A DNA stretch of 29,755 nt, from the NCBI GenBank assembly GCA_964638865.1, contig CAZXBG010000036.1:1-29755 (forward strand), read 5' to 3'. Of the stretch, positions 8,901-17,760 are shown piece after piece (the stretch's first letter is position 1; the number at the start of each line of letters is the position of its first letter). The stretch is from UBA7236 sp964638865. Its GTDB lineage: Bacteria > Bacteroidota > Bacteroidia > Chitinophagales > BACL12. The notes below the pieces were generated by a model that was not told the DNA's origin, made no database searches, and was given only the letters and a program-made list of their open reading frames with translations. A program made the position numbers and the translations under genes.

Positions 8901-10385
8901 TTAATTGTCATTTGATCTTGCTAATTTACTGATATCGAGCCACCAGGCAAATACAAAAAATAGCGTTATAAGTATCACCCTGATCACAACGGAAAGAATA
9001 TAACTATCTAAAGTATTATATAAACCTAATCCGAAAAGACAAAGAACGATGGAAACAAATAAGTAAGCGATTATTTTTCGAAGATTGTAAGGAACATGAT
9101 AATGTTTTTGACCAATAATAAAACTCATTACCACCATACTGAAATAACACGATAAGGTTGTCCATGCTGCTCCTGTATATCCTAAAACAGGTATAAGCAA
9201 AAAATTTAAACAGATCGTGATAATTGCGCCAACTATAGGAATTATTGTTGCAAAAACGGTTTTGTCAGTAAGTTTATACCAAACACTTTGGTTGTAATAA
9301 ATTCCGAGAAATAAATTTGCCAATAATAATATGGGAACAATGTGTAATCCTTCGTGATATTCTTCCCCAATAATGATCTTGAAAACATCCGGAAACATTC
9401 CAACACCTAAAAAAATGATACAGCAAACAATTACAAAATATTTCATAACATTTGCATAGGTTATGGGTGCATTTTTTTCCAGCGATTGATTAAAAAAGAA
9501 GGGTTCTGCTCCCATCCTAAATCCTTGTACGGCAAGGGTCATAAAGATAGAAATCTTATACACGGCGCTATAGATACCTACTTGTTTCATATTGTCGTTA
9601 ATTGTTCCCGAACCCCAGTATTTTAATAAAACTCTGTCGAGTGTTTCATTAATCATTCCTGCCAATCCTAGAATGATTAATGGAGCGCCATAACGCATCA
9701 TTTTTTTCCAGATTAAAATGTCGAATTTGATATGGAAAAGAGCGGGGATAAATAAAGAAAAAGTAATGGCACTTGCAATTAAATTCGCTATAAAAACATA
9801 TAAAATTCCGTATTCAGGTTGGTAAGTGTATCCGAATGCTGAAAATAAGGTGTAATCATTTTTAAGTGCAGGCCAAAGGAAAAATATGTTCAATAAAATA
9901 TTTACGAGGATGTTGATGAATTTAAAAGTAAAATATTTCCAGGGTCTGTTTTCCAACCGCAATTTTGCAAATGGAATATTAACAAGCGTATCAAATCCGA
10001 TGATCAAAGCAAAAAAGATGATATAATTATTTCTTCCTGCGTAATTTAATGCGGTGGCGATATCGCCTGCTGAAATTATGAGCAATCCGACCAATAATAA
10101 TGTTGTAACAATTAAGGAAAGTTGGGCAGAGCCAAAAATTTTATTTTTATCAAGTTCATTTGAGTTATTGGAGGCATAACGAAAAAATGCGGTTTCTAAC
10201 CCAAACATGGCAATCACATTAATAAAGGTAACGTAAGTGTACATTTCAGAAATAATACCATAATCTGCCTGATCAGTAAAAACCCTGGTATGCAATGGAG
10301 CAAGCAGGTAATTGAGCATGCGCACCAAAATGGTGGTTAAACCATAGATTGCTGTTTGAGTGGCAAGCTGTCGAAGCGGACGCAT
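8901..10385 (-). CDS. Oligosaccharide flippase family protein (Wzx-like, MOP superfamily)
   Basis: A polytopic inner-membrane protein with about 12-14 hydrophobic helices and the N-terminal pattern of polysaccharide/O-antigen flippases (amphipathic start, TQTAIYG, then helix 1 and PLHTRVF). I start at ATG 10385 (494 residues), where the family's usual N-terminus MRPLRQLA begins; the alternative ATG 10433 adds 16 residues without family character. These transporters move undecaprenyl-linked oligosaccharides across the inner membrane for surface polysaccharide or O-antigen assembly; lipid II or another carrier is also possible. It is the first gene of the minus-strand cluster. The downstream nucleotidyltransferase could make activated sugars for the same pathway. 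No regulator is adjacent, and a clear promoter was not seen in 10386-10580. Confidence 0.9.
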   Translation of the reverse strand: MRPLRQLATQTAIYGLTTILVRMLNYLLAPLHTRVFTDQADYGIISEMYTYVTFINVIAMFGLETAFFRYASNNSNELDKNKIFGSAQLSLIVTTLLLVGLLIISAGDIATALNYAGRNNYIIFFALIIGFDTLVNIPFAKLRLENRPWKYFTFKFINILVNILLNIFFLWPALKNDYTLFSAFGYTYQPEYGILYVFIANLIASAITFSLFIPALFHIKFDILIWKKMMRYGAPLIILGLAGMINETLDRVLLKYWGSGTINDNMKQVGIYSAVYKISIFMTLAVQGFRMGAEPFFFNQSLEKNAPITYANVMKYFVIVCCIIFLGVGMFPDVFKIIIGEEYHEGLHIVPILLLANLFLGIYYNQSVWYKLTDKTVFATIIPIVGAIITICLNFLLIPVLGYTGAAWTTLSCYFSMVVMSFIIGQKHYHVPYNLRKIIAYLFVSIVLCLFGLGLYNTLDSYILSVVIRVILITLFFVFAWWLDISKLARSNDN

Positions 10386-10580
10386 GGTGTAAAGATAAGG
10401 GTTGTGAAATTTTATTATAGTTAGCCATTTCACAAGCTAAGACTATTGAATAAATTTTTGTGGGCTAATTTCATGATTTAATAAAAGAGGTCAAGTTTAT
10501 TATGACACAGTTTTTTCTGACAAATTAGAACAATTTTAAAAAAAGTAGTAATTTTCGGTATAAAGCAACTTTTTTCTAAA

Positions 10581-12429
10581 ATGAAAAAAAGAATACTATA
10601 TTTTATCATGGTTGTTGATTATTGTATTGTAAAATTAAATTCGTTTGGTGTAATCGTATGGCAAAACACAATTGGTGCTAATTCAAATGATATACTTGCA
10701 GAACTTGAAATAACCTCTGACGGACGATATATTTTGGGGGCATATTCAAATTCAGGAATTTCAGGCGACAAGACCGAGCCAAGCTTAGTGGGTAGCATTG
10801 ATTTTATTGGGTAGTAAAAATAGATGCATTGGGAAATATTGAATGGCAGAATACAATTGGTGGCGCTGGAAACGACGATTTATATAGTTTGGCACAAACT
10901 ACTGAGGGAGGTTATATACTCGGAGGGCGATCTAATTTTCCTATTTCTGGCGATAAGACTGAGGCAAGTGATGAATATTTTGATTATTGGATTGTAAAAA
11001 TAGACAGTATTGGGGTTGTGGAATGGGAAAATACGTTAGGAGGTAATGAGTATGACTATTTATATACAACACTTGCTCCAGACGAGGGTGGCTGTTTTAT
11101 TGGGGGGATGTCAAATTCCACAATATCCGCGGATAAAAGTTCAAATGGTTTTAGTGGAAGTGGAGATTATTGGGTTTTAAAGCTTGACAGCTTAGGTAAT
11201 ATCGAATGGCAAAATACATTCGGTGGTACATCAACTGAATACCTTTATAGTTCAGACCAAACGCTTGATGGGGGGGTCATTTTGGGAGGATTTTCTGATT
11301 CAGACATTTCTGGCAATAAAAATGAAATTAATTTTGGAATTCATGACTATTGGGTAGTGAAGATCGATAGCGATGGTGAAATGCAATGGCAGAAAACAAT
11401 TGGGGGTAGCTATAATGATTTATTAAGAAGCATAAAACAAATTAATACAGGCGCCTATATTCTTGGGGGATATTCATTTTCAGATATTTCAGGGATTAAA
11501 GCTGATCCAAACATAGGCTTTGAAGATTACTGGATTTTAGAACTCGATACGCTTGGAAATATACTTTGGCAGAAAACAATTGGCGGATGGCTTGGTGATT
11601 TTCTCAAAGGAATTGATCAAACAACTGATAATGGATATATTCTCGCAGGATATTCCTCCTCTCCTGTTTTAGGAGATAAAACAGAAGAATCTTTAGGCGC
11701 TAATGATTATTGGGTAATTAAACTTTCAGGTGATTGTATAAATTCAACTTTTTATAAAGATAACGATCTTGATAGTTATGGAAATAATTCTGATTCTATT
11801 TTAGCGTGTATATCACCGATTGGATATATTTCAAATTATTCAGATTGTAATGACTTAATTGCGATTATTAATCCAGGTGCAATAGAAACTTGCAATGGTT
11901 TAGATGATAATTGTAATTTTGTTATTGACGAAGGGTTACCAATTTTTACTTATTATTTGGATGCTGATTTACACGGATATGGAAATCCATCTACAGGTAC
12001 ATCCACTTGTTTAATTGAAATTGGGGAATTTGTTTTTGACTCAACCGATTGCGATGATACAAATCCAACAATCTACCCTGGAGCAGAAGAAATATTAAAT
12101 GGTCTTGATGATAATTGTAATGATTCTATTAATGAAGGTTTGGTTGCAATTGAAAATATAAATACATCCATCTTCCAAATATACCCAAATTTAAATACGG
12201 GCAATTTTCAGGTTATACTTCAAGGTGCAAATTCAGAAGAAGTTAATGTTTCCGTGTTTAATTTAACTGGAGAAACCCTTTATTCAAAACAATTTAATTC
12301 AGCAAATGCTATTCAAATAGAATTACCTGAATCATTTCTGGTTTCGCAATTATTCAAATAAAAATTGAAAATAAATTCATATACGGTTTAATTATTGCAA
12401 ACTGTTTTTTCTTCACAAAAAAAAATTAA
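10581..12429 (+). pseudogene. Frameshifted T9SS repeat/MopE-domain surface protein (decayed paralogue of 12431-14566)
   Basis: A once-continuous gene now read in three frames. Frame one (10581-10814) carries a short leader, then DYCIVKLNSFG and repeat one, and stops at TAG 10812-10814. Reading resumes one base off at about 10806 (YWVVKIDALGNIEWQ) and runs to 12361. A second slip near 12335-12339 hides the end of the T9SS tail: the other frame continues as SGFAIIQIKIENKFIYGLI and stops at 12427-12429. Both slips look like loss of one T in a T run. Content is six repeats of about 60 residues, two MopE-like units (about 11730-12150) and a sorting domain. The leader also lacks a cleavage site and the first half-repeat found in the neighbour. 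Pseudogene decay is favoured; assembly indels are the alternative. Confidence 0.75.
10617..11705 (+). repeat. Six-copy tandem repeat, about 180-bp period, in the frameshifted gene
   Basis: Repeat boundaries marked by the DYW-type codons fall at 10617, 10800, 10982, 11165, 11345, 11525 and 11705, giving steps of 183, 182, 183, 180, 180 and 180 bases. The single step that is not a multiple of three (182) coincides with the first frameshift. The unit consensus is DYWxVKxDSxGNIxWQ, then TIGG, QTxDGGYILGG, SNSxISGDKTE. Confidence 0.85.
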
Positions 12430-12430
12430 A

Positions 12431-14566
12431 ATGAAAAAAATACTTCCCGCCCTTTTTTCAATCACCATTTCGGTCGCTTCTTTCTCACAGGCGCCGGATA
12501 TTGAATGGCAGAATACGATTGGGGGGGCTTATGGTGATTGGTTATATAGTGTGATTCAAGTAAATGACGGGGGATATTTTTTAGGCGGTTTTTCAGATTC
12601 CGATAGTTCGGGGGAAAAAACGGAGGACAATTTTGCTTATATCGATTATTGGATAATTATGCTAAACGACACTGGTAGTATTGAATGGCAAAAAACTATC
12701 GGAGCGTTTGGAGATGATAAATTATATGAGGTGCAACAAACAAAAAACCACGAATATATTTTAGCCGGAATATCTAGTTCTACCCTCTCGGGCGATAAAA
12801 CAGAACCCACAAACGGGCAATTTGATTATTGGATATTAAAGATTGATAGTTTGGGTGAAATAATTTTACAAAATACAATCGGTGGCGCATTAAATGATTA
12901 CTTCATATGCTCAAAACAAGCAATAGATGGGGGATTTATTTTAATTGGCGGATATTCAGCTTCAGGCATTTCAGGGGATAAAACCGAAGCAAGCGAAGGG
13001 CTTGAAGATTATTGGATTGTAAAAATAGATAGCGAATTAAATATTAAATGGCAAAACACGATTGGAGGTTCGGGGACAGATGTTTTAAATAGCATTGAAC
13101 AAACCACAGATGGTGGATACATATTAGGCGGTTATTCTAATTCAGTAATTTCTGGGGATAAAACTGATGGAAGCATGGGCTTTGATTATTGGATCATAAA
13201 ATTAGACAGCACAGGCAATCTTCTATGGCAAAAAACAATTGGAGGTTCAATTGATGACTTATTATATAGTATACAAAAAACTGATGATGGAGGATATATT
13301 TTAGGTGGTTCTTCAAACTCTCCTATATCAGGTGATAAGACAGAAGATAATTACGGCAGCTATGACTATTGGGTAATTAAATTAGATAGTTTGGGCAATA
13401 TAATGTGGCAAAATACGATAGGAGGTAATTTAAGCGAATTTCTTGATTGCACTCGACAAACCTGGGATGGCGGATATATTGTTGGCGGAACATCAATTTC
13501 ACCAATATCCGGTGAAAAGGACGAAGCAAGCAAAGGAGCTGAAGATTATTGGATAATAAAATTGGACAGTTTTGGTGATATTTTATGGCAAAAGGTTATT
13601 GGCGGTTCTGCTGCCGATGTATTATATGATTTTAATGAAACTGCTGATGGAGGATTTATCTTAGGAGGTATCTCAAATTCTGATATATCTGGCGATAAAA
13701 CAGAGAATAATATGAACGGGGATTATTGGGTGGTAAAACTTGAAGGGAATTGCACTCCTTCAGAATTTTATGCTGATAATGACGGAGACGGATTTGGAGA
13801 TATTACAGAAACGGTGGCACATTGCACAACTCCCCCGGGCTATGTATCAAATAATACTGATTGCAATGACTCGGACGCTGCAACTTATCCTGGGGCCGAA
13901 GAAATATGTAATGAATTTGACGACAATTGTAATGGCGATATTGATGAAGGACTATCGATTTTTGTGTTGTATTACGATAATGATAATGATGGTTACGGGA
14001 ATATATTAATAGACACTATTACCTGCCTAACGGAAATTATCGAGTTTGTTGCAGATTCAACTGATTGTGATGATGCAAATAATCTAATTCATGAACCTGT
14101 TTTATATTATGCAGATACAGATGGAGATTTATACGGAGATTCATTAAATGCAGATTTTTTTTGTATTCTTTTACCTCCTTCAGGATATGTACCAAATAGT
14201 TTGGATTGCGATGACTCAAATCCATTCATCAACCCTTTCTCAAACGAAATATTAAACGGGCTTGACGATAATTGTAATGATACGATTGATGATGGATTGG
14301 TCTTTATAGAGAACGCAATACAATTGGCGATTGAAGTTTTCCCGAATCCAAATAGTGGTAATTTTAAAATAAGATTACCAGAACTATCTATCAGTGAAGT
14401 AAGAATTGAAATACTAAATGCGCTTGGCGAAAAAATATATTCAAATCGTTTTATCTACAATAAATTTTTAATAATAAATCTACCTGTATCATATATCGGT
14501 CCGGCATGGGTTATTATTATTATAGAAAACATGTCTGATGTAAAGCTAATTACAATCATTGAATAA
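12431..14566 (+). CDS. T9SS-exported surface protein with seven 60-residue repeats and MopE-like metal-binding units
   Basis: A 711-residue secreted protein, start ATG 12431 (an upstream TTG at 12395 adds residues before the signal peptide). The signal peptide ends about ASFSQ at 19. Seven tandem repeats of about 60 residues fill about 24-430, with core IEWQxTIGG, DGGYILGG, SxISGDKTE and DYWIIKLDS; such repeats probably form beta-propeller-like blades. Three MopE-like copper-binding units follow (about 440-620), with the pattern DGDGFGD, then TDCNDSDAATYPGAEEICN and DDNCNGDIDEGL. The tail (about 626-711, VFPNPNSGNF onward) is a T9SS type A sorting domain, implying export and surface attachment or release. 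Ligand and function are unknown; adhesion or metal binding is inference. It begins just after the frameshifted paralogue and 15 bp before the next gene. Confidence 0.88.
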   Translation: MKKILPALFSITISVASFSQAPDIEWQNTIGGAYGDWLYSVIQVNDGGYFLGGFSDSDSSGEKTEDNFAYIDYWIIMLNDTGSIEWQKTIGAFGDDKLYEVQQTKNHEYILAGISSSTLSGDKTEPTNGQFDYWILKIDSLGEIILQNTIGGALNDYFICSKQAIDGGFILIGGYSASGISGDKTEASEGLEDYWIVKIDSELNIKWQNTIGGSGTDVLNSIEQTTDGGYILGGYSNSVISGDKTDGSMGFDYWIIKLDSTGNLLWQKTIGGSIDDLLYSIQKTDDGGYILGGSSNSPISGDKTEDNYGSYDYWVIKLDSLGNIMWQNTIGGNLSEFLDCTRQTWDGGYIVGGTSISPISGEKDEASKGAEDYWIIKLDSFGDILWQKVIGGSAADVLYDFNETADGGFILGGISNSDISGDKTENNMNGDYWVVKLEGNCTPSEFYADNDGDGFGDITETVAHCTTPPGYVSNNTDCNDSDAATYPGAEEICNEFDDNCNGDIDEGLSIFVLYYDNDNDGYGNILIDTITCLTEIIEFVADSTDCDDANNLIHEPVLYYADTDGDLYGDSLNADFFCILLPPSGYVPNSLDCDDSNPFINPFSNEILNGLDDNCNDTIDDGLVFIENAIQLAIEVFPNPNSGNFKIRLPELSISEVRIEILNALGEKIYSNRFIYNKFLIINLPVSYIGPAWVIIIIENMSDVKLITIIE
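12500..13720 (+). repeat. Seven-copy tandem repeat, 177-183-bp period, inside the intact surface protein gene
   Basis: Unit boundaries (the Asp codon of DYW) lie at 12644, 12824, 13007, 13184, 13364, 13544 and 13721, giving steps of 180, 183, 177, 180, 180 and 177, all multiples of three. The first, partial unit begins near 12500. The copies share long stretches at DNA level, for example the gattattggat and ggtggatatatt type segments, so they are candidates for recombination with each other and with the upstream pseudogene. Confidence 0.88.
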
Positions 14567-14581
14567 CTAAAAATAGTACAA

Positions 14582-16531
14582 ATGAAGAAATTAATTTTTA
14601 TTATCGTATTATTGTCTACCTTAATTGTGAAAGGACAATTAACTTCGGTCGGTTTAGAGGCCCCTATGTCATTATTTATTGCACCGGTTGAGAATTCGCA
14701 GCTGACTTCTAATGGTACTTTAAAATTAAAATTCCAAACTAGCATTACTGCAAATACTTTTTTCGCAGCACCTAATGTTGTCGCAGGAACACCAGATTTC
14801 CGAGGTATTGTTGCCGCTGATCTCCCAGTAGCTGCATCTGGATCAAGTGGAATAATAAATACTTCCAATCAAACTTTTGGTAGTGGTAATAAAACTTTTC
14901 CTGGAATAGCATTTTTCACAAACGGTTCAGTAGCTGCACCTTCTATTGCATTTACTTCGCCTGGATCCACTGGATTTAGTTATGCTACAGGAGGTAGTGT
15001 TGAAGCCATTATAGGATCCTTTAATGGCACGGAAAAATTTGAATTTACTAGTGAGGGCAGATTTGTTGTGACTAACGTTAGTACAAATGCCGCTAAACTC
15101 GGAATTAATGTTTATAAAGATGCCTATATAAATGAAGATATAAATGGTCAGGATGGCGGTATAAATGTCACTACTTATGGAGGCACTTCTGATAATCCAA
15201 AATATCATACTTCTACTTTTACAGGTAGAACTTCCAGTGGAACCGCTTCCGTTCCCGCACCCACAAAAGATGATCAGGCAATGGCTGAGTTTACGGGTAA
15301 AGGATGGTGTACCGGTTGTGGTACAGATGGATTTGAAACTTCAAATCGTGGCGGTTTTGGAATTTATGCAGCCATTGACCAGACAGCTTCAAATACTGCG
15401 GCCTATGCCGGAATTAAAACTACACGGTATTTAACTGCCGTGGGAAGTGGAAATCACATGAGTTTAATGATTGATCCATCAGGTAATGCAGGTTTAACGT
15501 ATCTGGAAACAGGGTTATATAATACCACGCCCTCAATAGGCTGGGGTGCAAGTGATGATGACCGGTTTTTCTCTATAGAGGGTACATCAAATGGTGATGC
15601 AGGTATTTTTATTCAAAATTCAACCGGTTCGAGAGGGTTAAATATTTGGTTGGACTTCAGTGCAAACACAGTTTATTTCGATAATGTCAGAAATAATAAC
15701 GCCGCTGTTATTCAAACTCGTTTACGGTCAACAACAGGATCACCTCCGGTTGCAATAACTACGGGTCTTTTTGAATTTCCAGTCGGCTCAAGTACATATT
15801 ATGGAGGAACCAATTTTGGCACTGATGCAACTCCTGATAATGTGCTTACTGTTGGAAGTTCAAGTCAGTTTCAAGTAGACGGAAGTGGAAAGATTGTAAA
15901 ATATAATTCCACAATTTCTGATGGAGAATTGTTAATAGGCAAAACTTCCGGATGCACATTTGAAAAAGCTACACTTACAGCCGGAACTGGTATTTCGGTA
16001 AATAATTCTGCAGGTGCAATCACAATTAACGCCAGTTTCTCTTTTACTGCTATTGCAGATAAAACCGTTGCGAATACAACTACTGAAACAACTTTATTGG
16101 CATCAGGTGTAGGTTCTTTAACAATAAATGCCAATTCACTCGTTGCTGGAAAAAGTTATATAATTAAAGCATACGGGTATGTCAGTACAGATGCATCCGC
16201 TCCAAATTGGACGGTAAAAGCAAAATTAGGTTCAACAGTAATTGCAACCACAACTGGTGCAGCAACCGCATCTCTTAGTAATAGAAGGGTTGAAATAATG
16301 ACAATTCTAACCTGCCGAACACTTGGAGTTTCAGGTACTGTTGCTGCTCAAGGATACTTTGGTTATAATTCAAATGCTACAAATGGTTTTACAAGAGAAA
16401 TGGTCAACACATCAACTTTCACTATAGACACTACTGTAAGTCAGGCAATAGATTTAACATTTACCTGGTCGGTTGCAAATGAAAACAATACCATTACTAT
16501 TACTAATACTACCATAGAAGCAATGAATTAA
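14582..16531 (+). CDS. Secreted protein resembling phage tail-fibre/virion structural proteins
   Basis: A 649-residue protein with a clear signal peptide (about 1-19, ending IVKGQ) and long Gly/Ser/Thr/Asn-rich beta regions. The start is ATG 14582, 15 bp after the previous gene and probably in one transcript with it. Several segments are typical of phage tail-fibre and bacterial phage-tail-like proteins: DFRGIVAADLPVA, NQTFGSGNKTFPG, and near 455-485 DGELLIGKTSGCTFEKATL followed by TAGTGISVNNSAGAITINA. The last roughly 120 residues (from TTTETTLLASGVGSLTI) resemble small beta-sandwich domains at the ends of phage structural proteins. A C-G-C cluster (WCTGCGTDG) lies near 242. I see no T9SS sorting domain. 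Function is unknown; a trimeric secreted fibre or adhesin is the most economical inference. Confidence 0.72.
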   Translation: MKKLIFIIVLLSTLIVKGQLTSVGLEAPMSLFIAPVENSQLTSNGTLKLKFQTSITANTFFAAPNVVAGTPDFRGIVAADLPVAASGSSGIINTSNQTFGSGNKTFPGIAFFTNGSVAAPSIAFTSPGSTGFSYATGGSVEAIIGSFNGTEKFEFTSEGRFVVTNVSTNAAKLGINVYKDAYINEDINGQDGGINVTTYGGTSDNPKYHTSTFTGRTSSGTASVPAPTKDDQAMAEFTGKGWCTGCGTDGFETSNRGGFGIYAAIDQTASNTAAYAGIKTTRYLTAVGSGNHMSLMIDPSGNAGLTYLETGLYNTTPSIGWGASDDDRFFSIEGTSNGDAGIFIQNSTGSRGLNIWLDFSANTVYFDNVRNNNAAVIQTRLRSTTGSPPVAITTGLFEFPVGSSTYYGGTNFGTDATPDNVLTVGSSSQFQVDGSGKIVKYNSTISDGELLIGKTSGCTFEKATLTAGTGISVNNSAGAITINASFSFTAIADKTVANTTTETTLLASGVGSLTINANSLVAGKSYIIKAYGYVSTDASAPNWTVKAKLGSTVIATTTGAATASLSNRRVEIMTILTCRTLGVSGTVAAQGYFGYNSNATNGFTREMVNTSTFTIDTTVSQAIDLTFTWSVANENNTITITNTTIEAMN

Positions 16532-16614
16532 TTCCGTCTTCATTAACTTTTATGCTAATTATATTTATATACTGAGTAAACATACCAACCACAACCACTG
16601 TCTATAACAAAAAC

Positions 16615-16646
16615 TTTGCAAAATGGCAGCATGAATTGTATTATTG
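16615..16646 (+). promoter_or_regulatory. Bacteroidota-type promoter (-33 TTTG, -7 TATTATTG)
   Basis: TTTG at 16615-16618 is followed after 20 bases by TATTATTG at 16639-16646, one mismatch from the Bacteroidota consensus TAnnTTTG. It lies about 86 bp before ATG 16732 in the 200-bp gap that separates this operon from the preceding block. No mapped transcription start supports it. Confidence 0.4.
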
Positions 16647-16731
16647 AAACCTATATTTTCAATTGATAATTTTTACCAACTATGAACTATTTTGCTTCAA
16701 TTTCCGCCACCTCGCAAAGCTTCTAAACGTT

Positions 16732-17760
16732 ATGCGCTATTTATTGCCTCTGCTACTATTAATTCTTTCTTGCAAAAAACAAGAAATAAGTGTAATTCCT
16801 GCATTTTATTTCTGGCAAAGCGGATTTAATTTAAGCGAGCAGGAAGAAGAATCACTAGAAGTGCTTTGTGTAAAAAAACTCTATGTTAAATTTTTTGATG
16901 TGGGTTGGGATGCCGGTTCAGGTCAACCTGTTCCACTCGCTACCCTGTCATTTGAGGAAAAAATACCGGATGCTACGCAATTAATTCCCGTAGTTTTTAT
17001 TACAAATGAAACGTTCGAGAAATTGGGTGTAAAAAACGATACTGCTATAAAACTACTTGCATTTAAGATCGCCAGAAAAATTGAATACCTAGTGGAAACA
17101 AATAATTTAACCTCTCCTAAGGAAATACAATTGGATTGTGATTGGACAGAAACTACGGAGCAGTCCTATTTTTTTTTAATTGAAGCAATAAAAAATTTCC
17201 CCGCATTTAAGCAAATGAAATGGAGCGCCACAATCCGTTTGCACCAAATTAAATACTTTGAAAAAACGGGAGTTCCTCCGGTTGATCGCGGGACACTCAT
17301 GTTTTATAATATGGGAGATATTGAAAATGTGAATACAAAAAATTCCATTTTTGAGGCAAATATCGCTCTTCAGTATATTGAAAATATTAATGAATATCCC
17401 TTGCCTCTTGATGTGGCCATTGCATGTTTTAGTTGGGGATTATTATTTGATGAGGGAAAATTGCTCAAAATATTTTACCCATTATATAAGGAGGATATGG
17501 CGGACTCTTTATTTATAAATTCTGAGGAGAGTATATATATAACCAAAAAGAATTTTTATTTTGAAGGTCAGTTTTTGGTAGAGGGAAATACGATTAAACT
17601 GGAGACTCAAACAGCAGAAAGCAGTTTAGCCGCTGCAAAACTTTTAAACGAACATTTGAAAAGTGCCGACCGAACTGTAATTTTATATCACCTGGATCAA
17701 AATATTATTAAACATTACACAAATGAAAACTTCGAAGCTATTTATTCTTCTTTTAAGTAG
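16732..17760 (+). CDS. Lipoprotein of unknown function with probable TIM-barrel (glycosidase-like) fold
   Basis: A 342-residue lipoprotein, start ATG 16732 chosen because the hydrophobic leader and lipobox LILSC begin there (an in-frame start at 16663 adds 23 non-signal residues). After Cys13 the chain alternates beta and helix as in a TIM barrel: PAFYFWQSGF, KKLYVKFFDVGWD, LIPVVFITNE, KEIQLDCDWT, MKWSATIRLHQIKY, RGTLMFYNMGD, PLDVAIACFSWG. The conserved acidic strand end (LDCDW) and aromatic residues recall glycoside-hydrolase barrels and the DUF3142-like proteins; assignment to either is tentative. It overlaps the next gene by 38 bp. The two appear as a pair, so they probably act together at the outer membrane. 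Substrate unknown. Confidence 0.72.
   Translation: MRYLLPLLLLILSCKKQEISVIPAFYFWQSGFNLSEQEEESLEVLCVKKLYVKFFDVGWDAGSGQPVPLATLSFEEKIPDATQLIPVVFITNETFEKLGVKNDTAIKLLAFKIARKIEYLVETNNLTSPKEIQLDCDWTETTEQSYFFLIEAIKNFPAFKQMKWSATIRLHQIKYFEKTGVPPVDRGTLMFYNMGDIENVNTKNSIFEANIALQYIENINEYPLPLDVAIACFSWGLLFDEGKLLKIFYPLYKEDMADSLFINSEESIYITKKNFYFEGQFLVEGNTIKLETQTAESSLAAAKLLNEHLKSADRTVILYHLDQNIIKHYTNENFEAIYSSFK

Noticed and set aside
10434..10580. Possible divergent promoter for the nine-gene minus-strand operon
   Set aside because: No convincing TTTG/TAnnTTTG pair was found on the minus strand; only weak matches, so no feature is reported.
12395..12430. TTG 12395 as the start of the intact repeat protein
   Set aside because: It would place twelve residues before the signal peptide; ATG 12431 gives a proper leader, and the upstream bases are the remnant tail of the pseudogene in another frame.
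10617..13721. Regular repeats suggesting a CRISPR array
   Set aside because: Period of about 180 bp, units translate as one protein family, no short identical repeats with unique spacers, and no cas genes.
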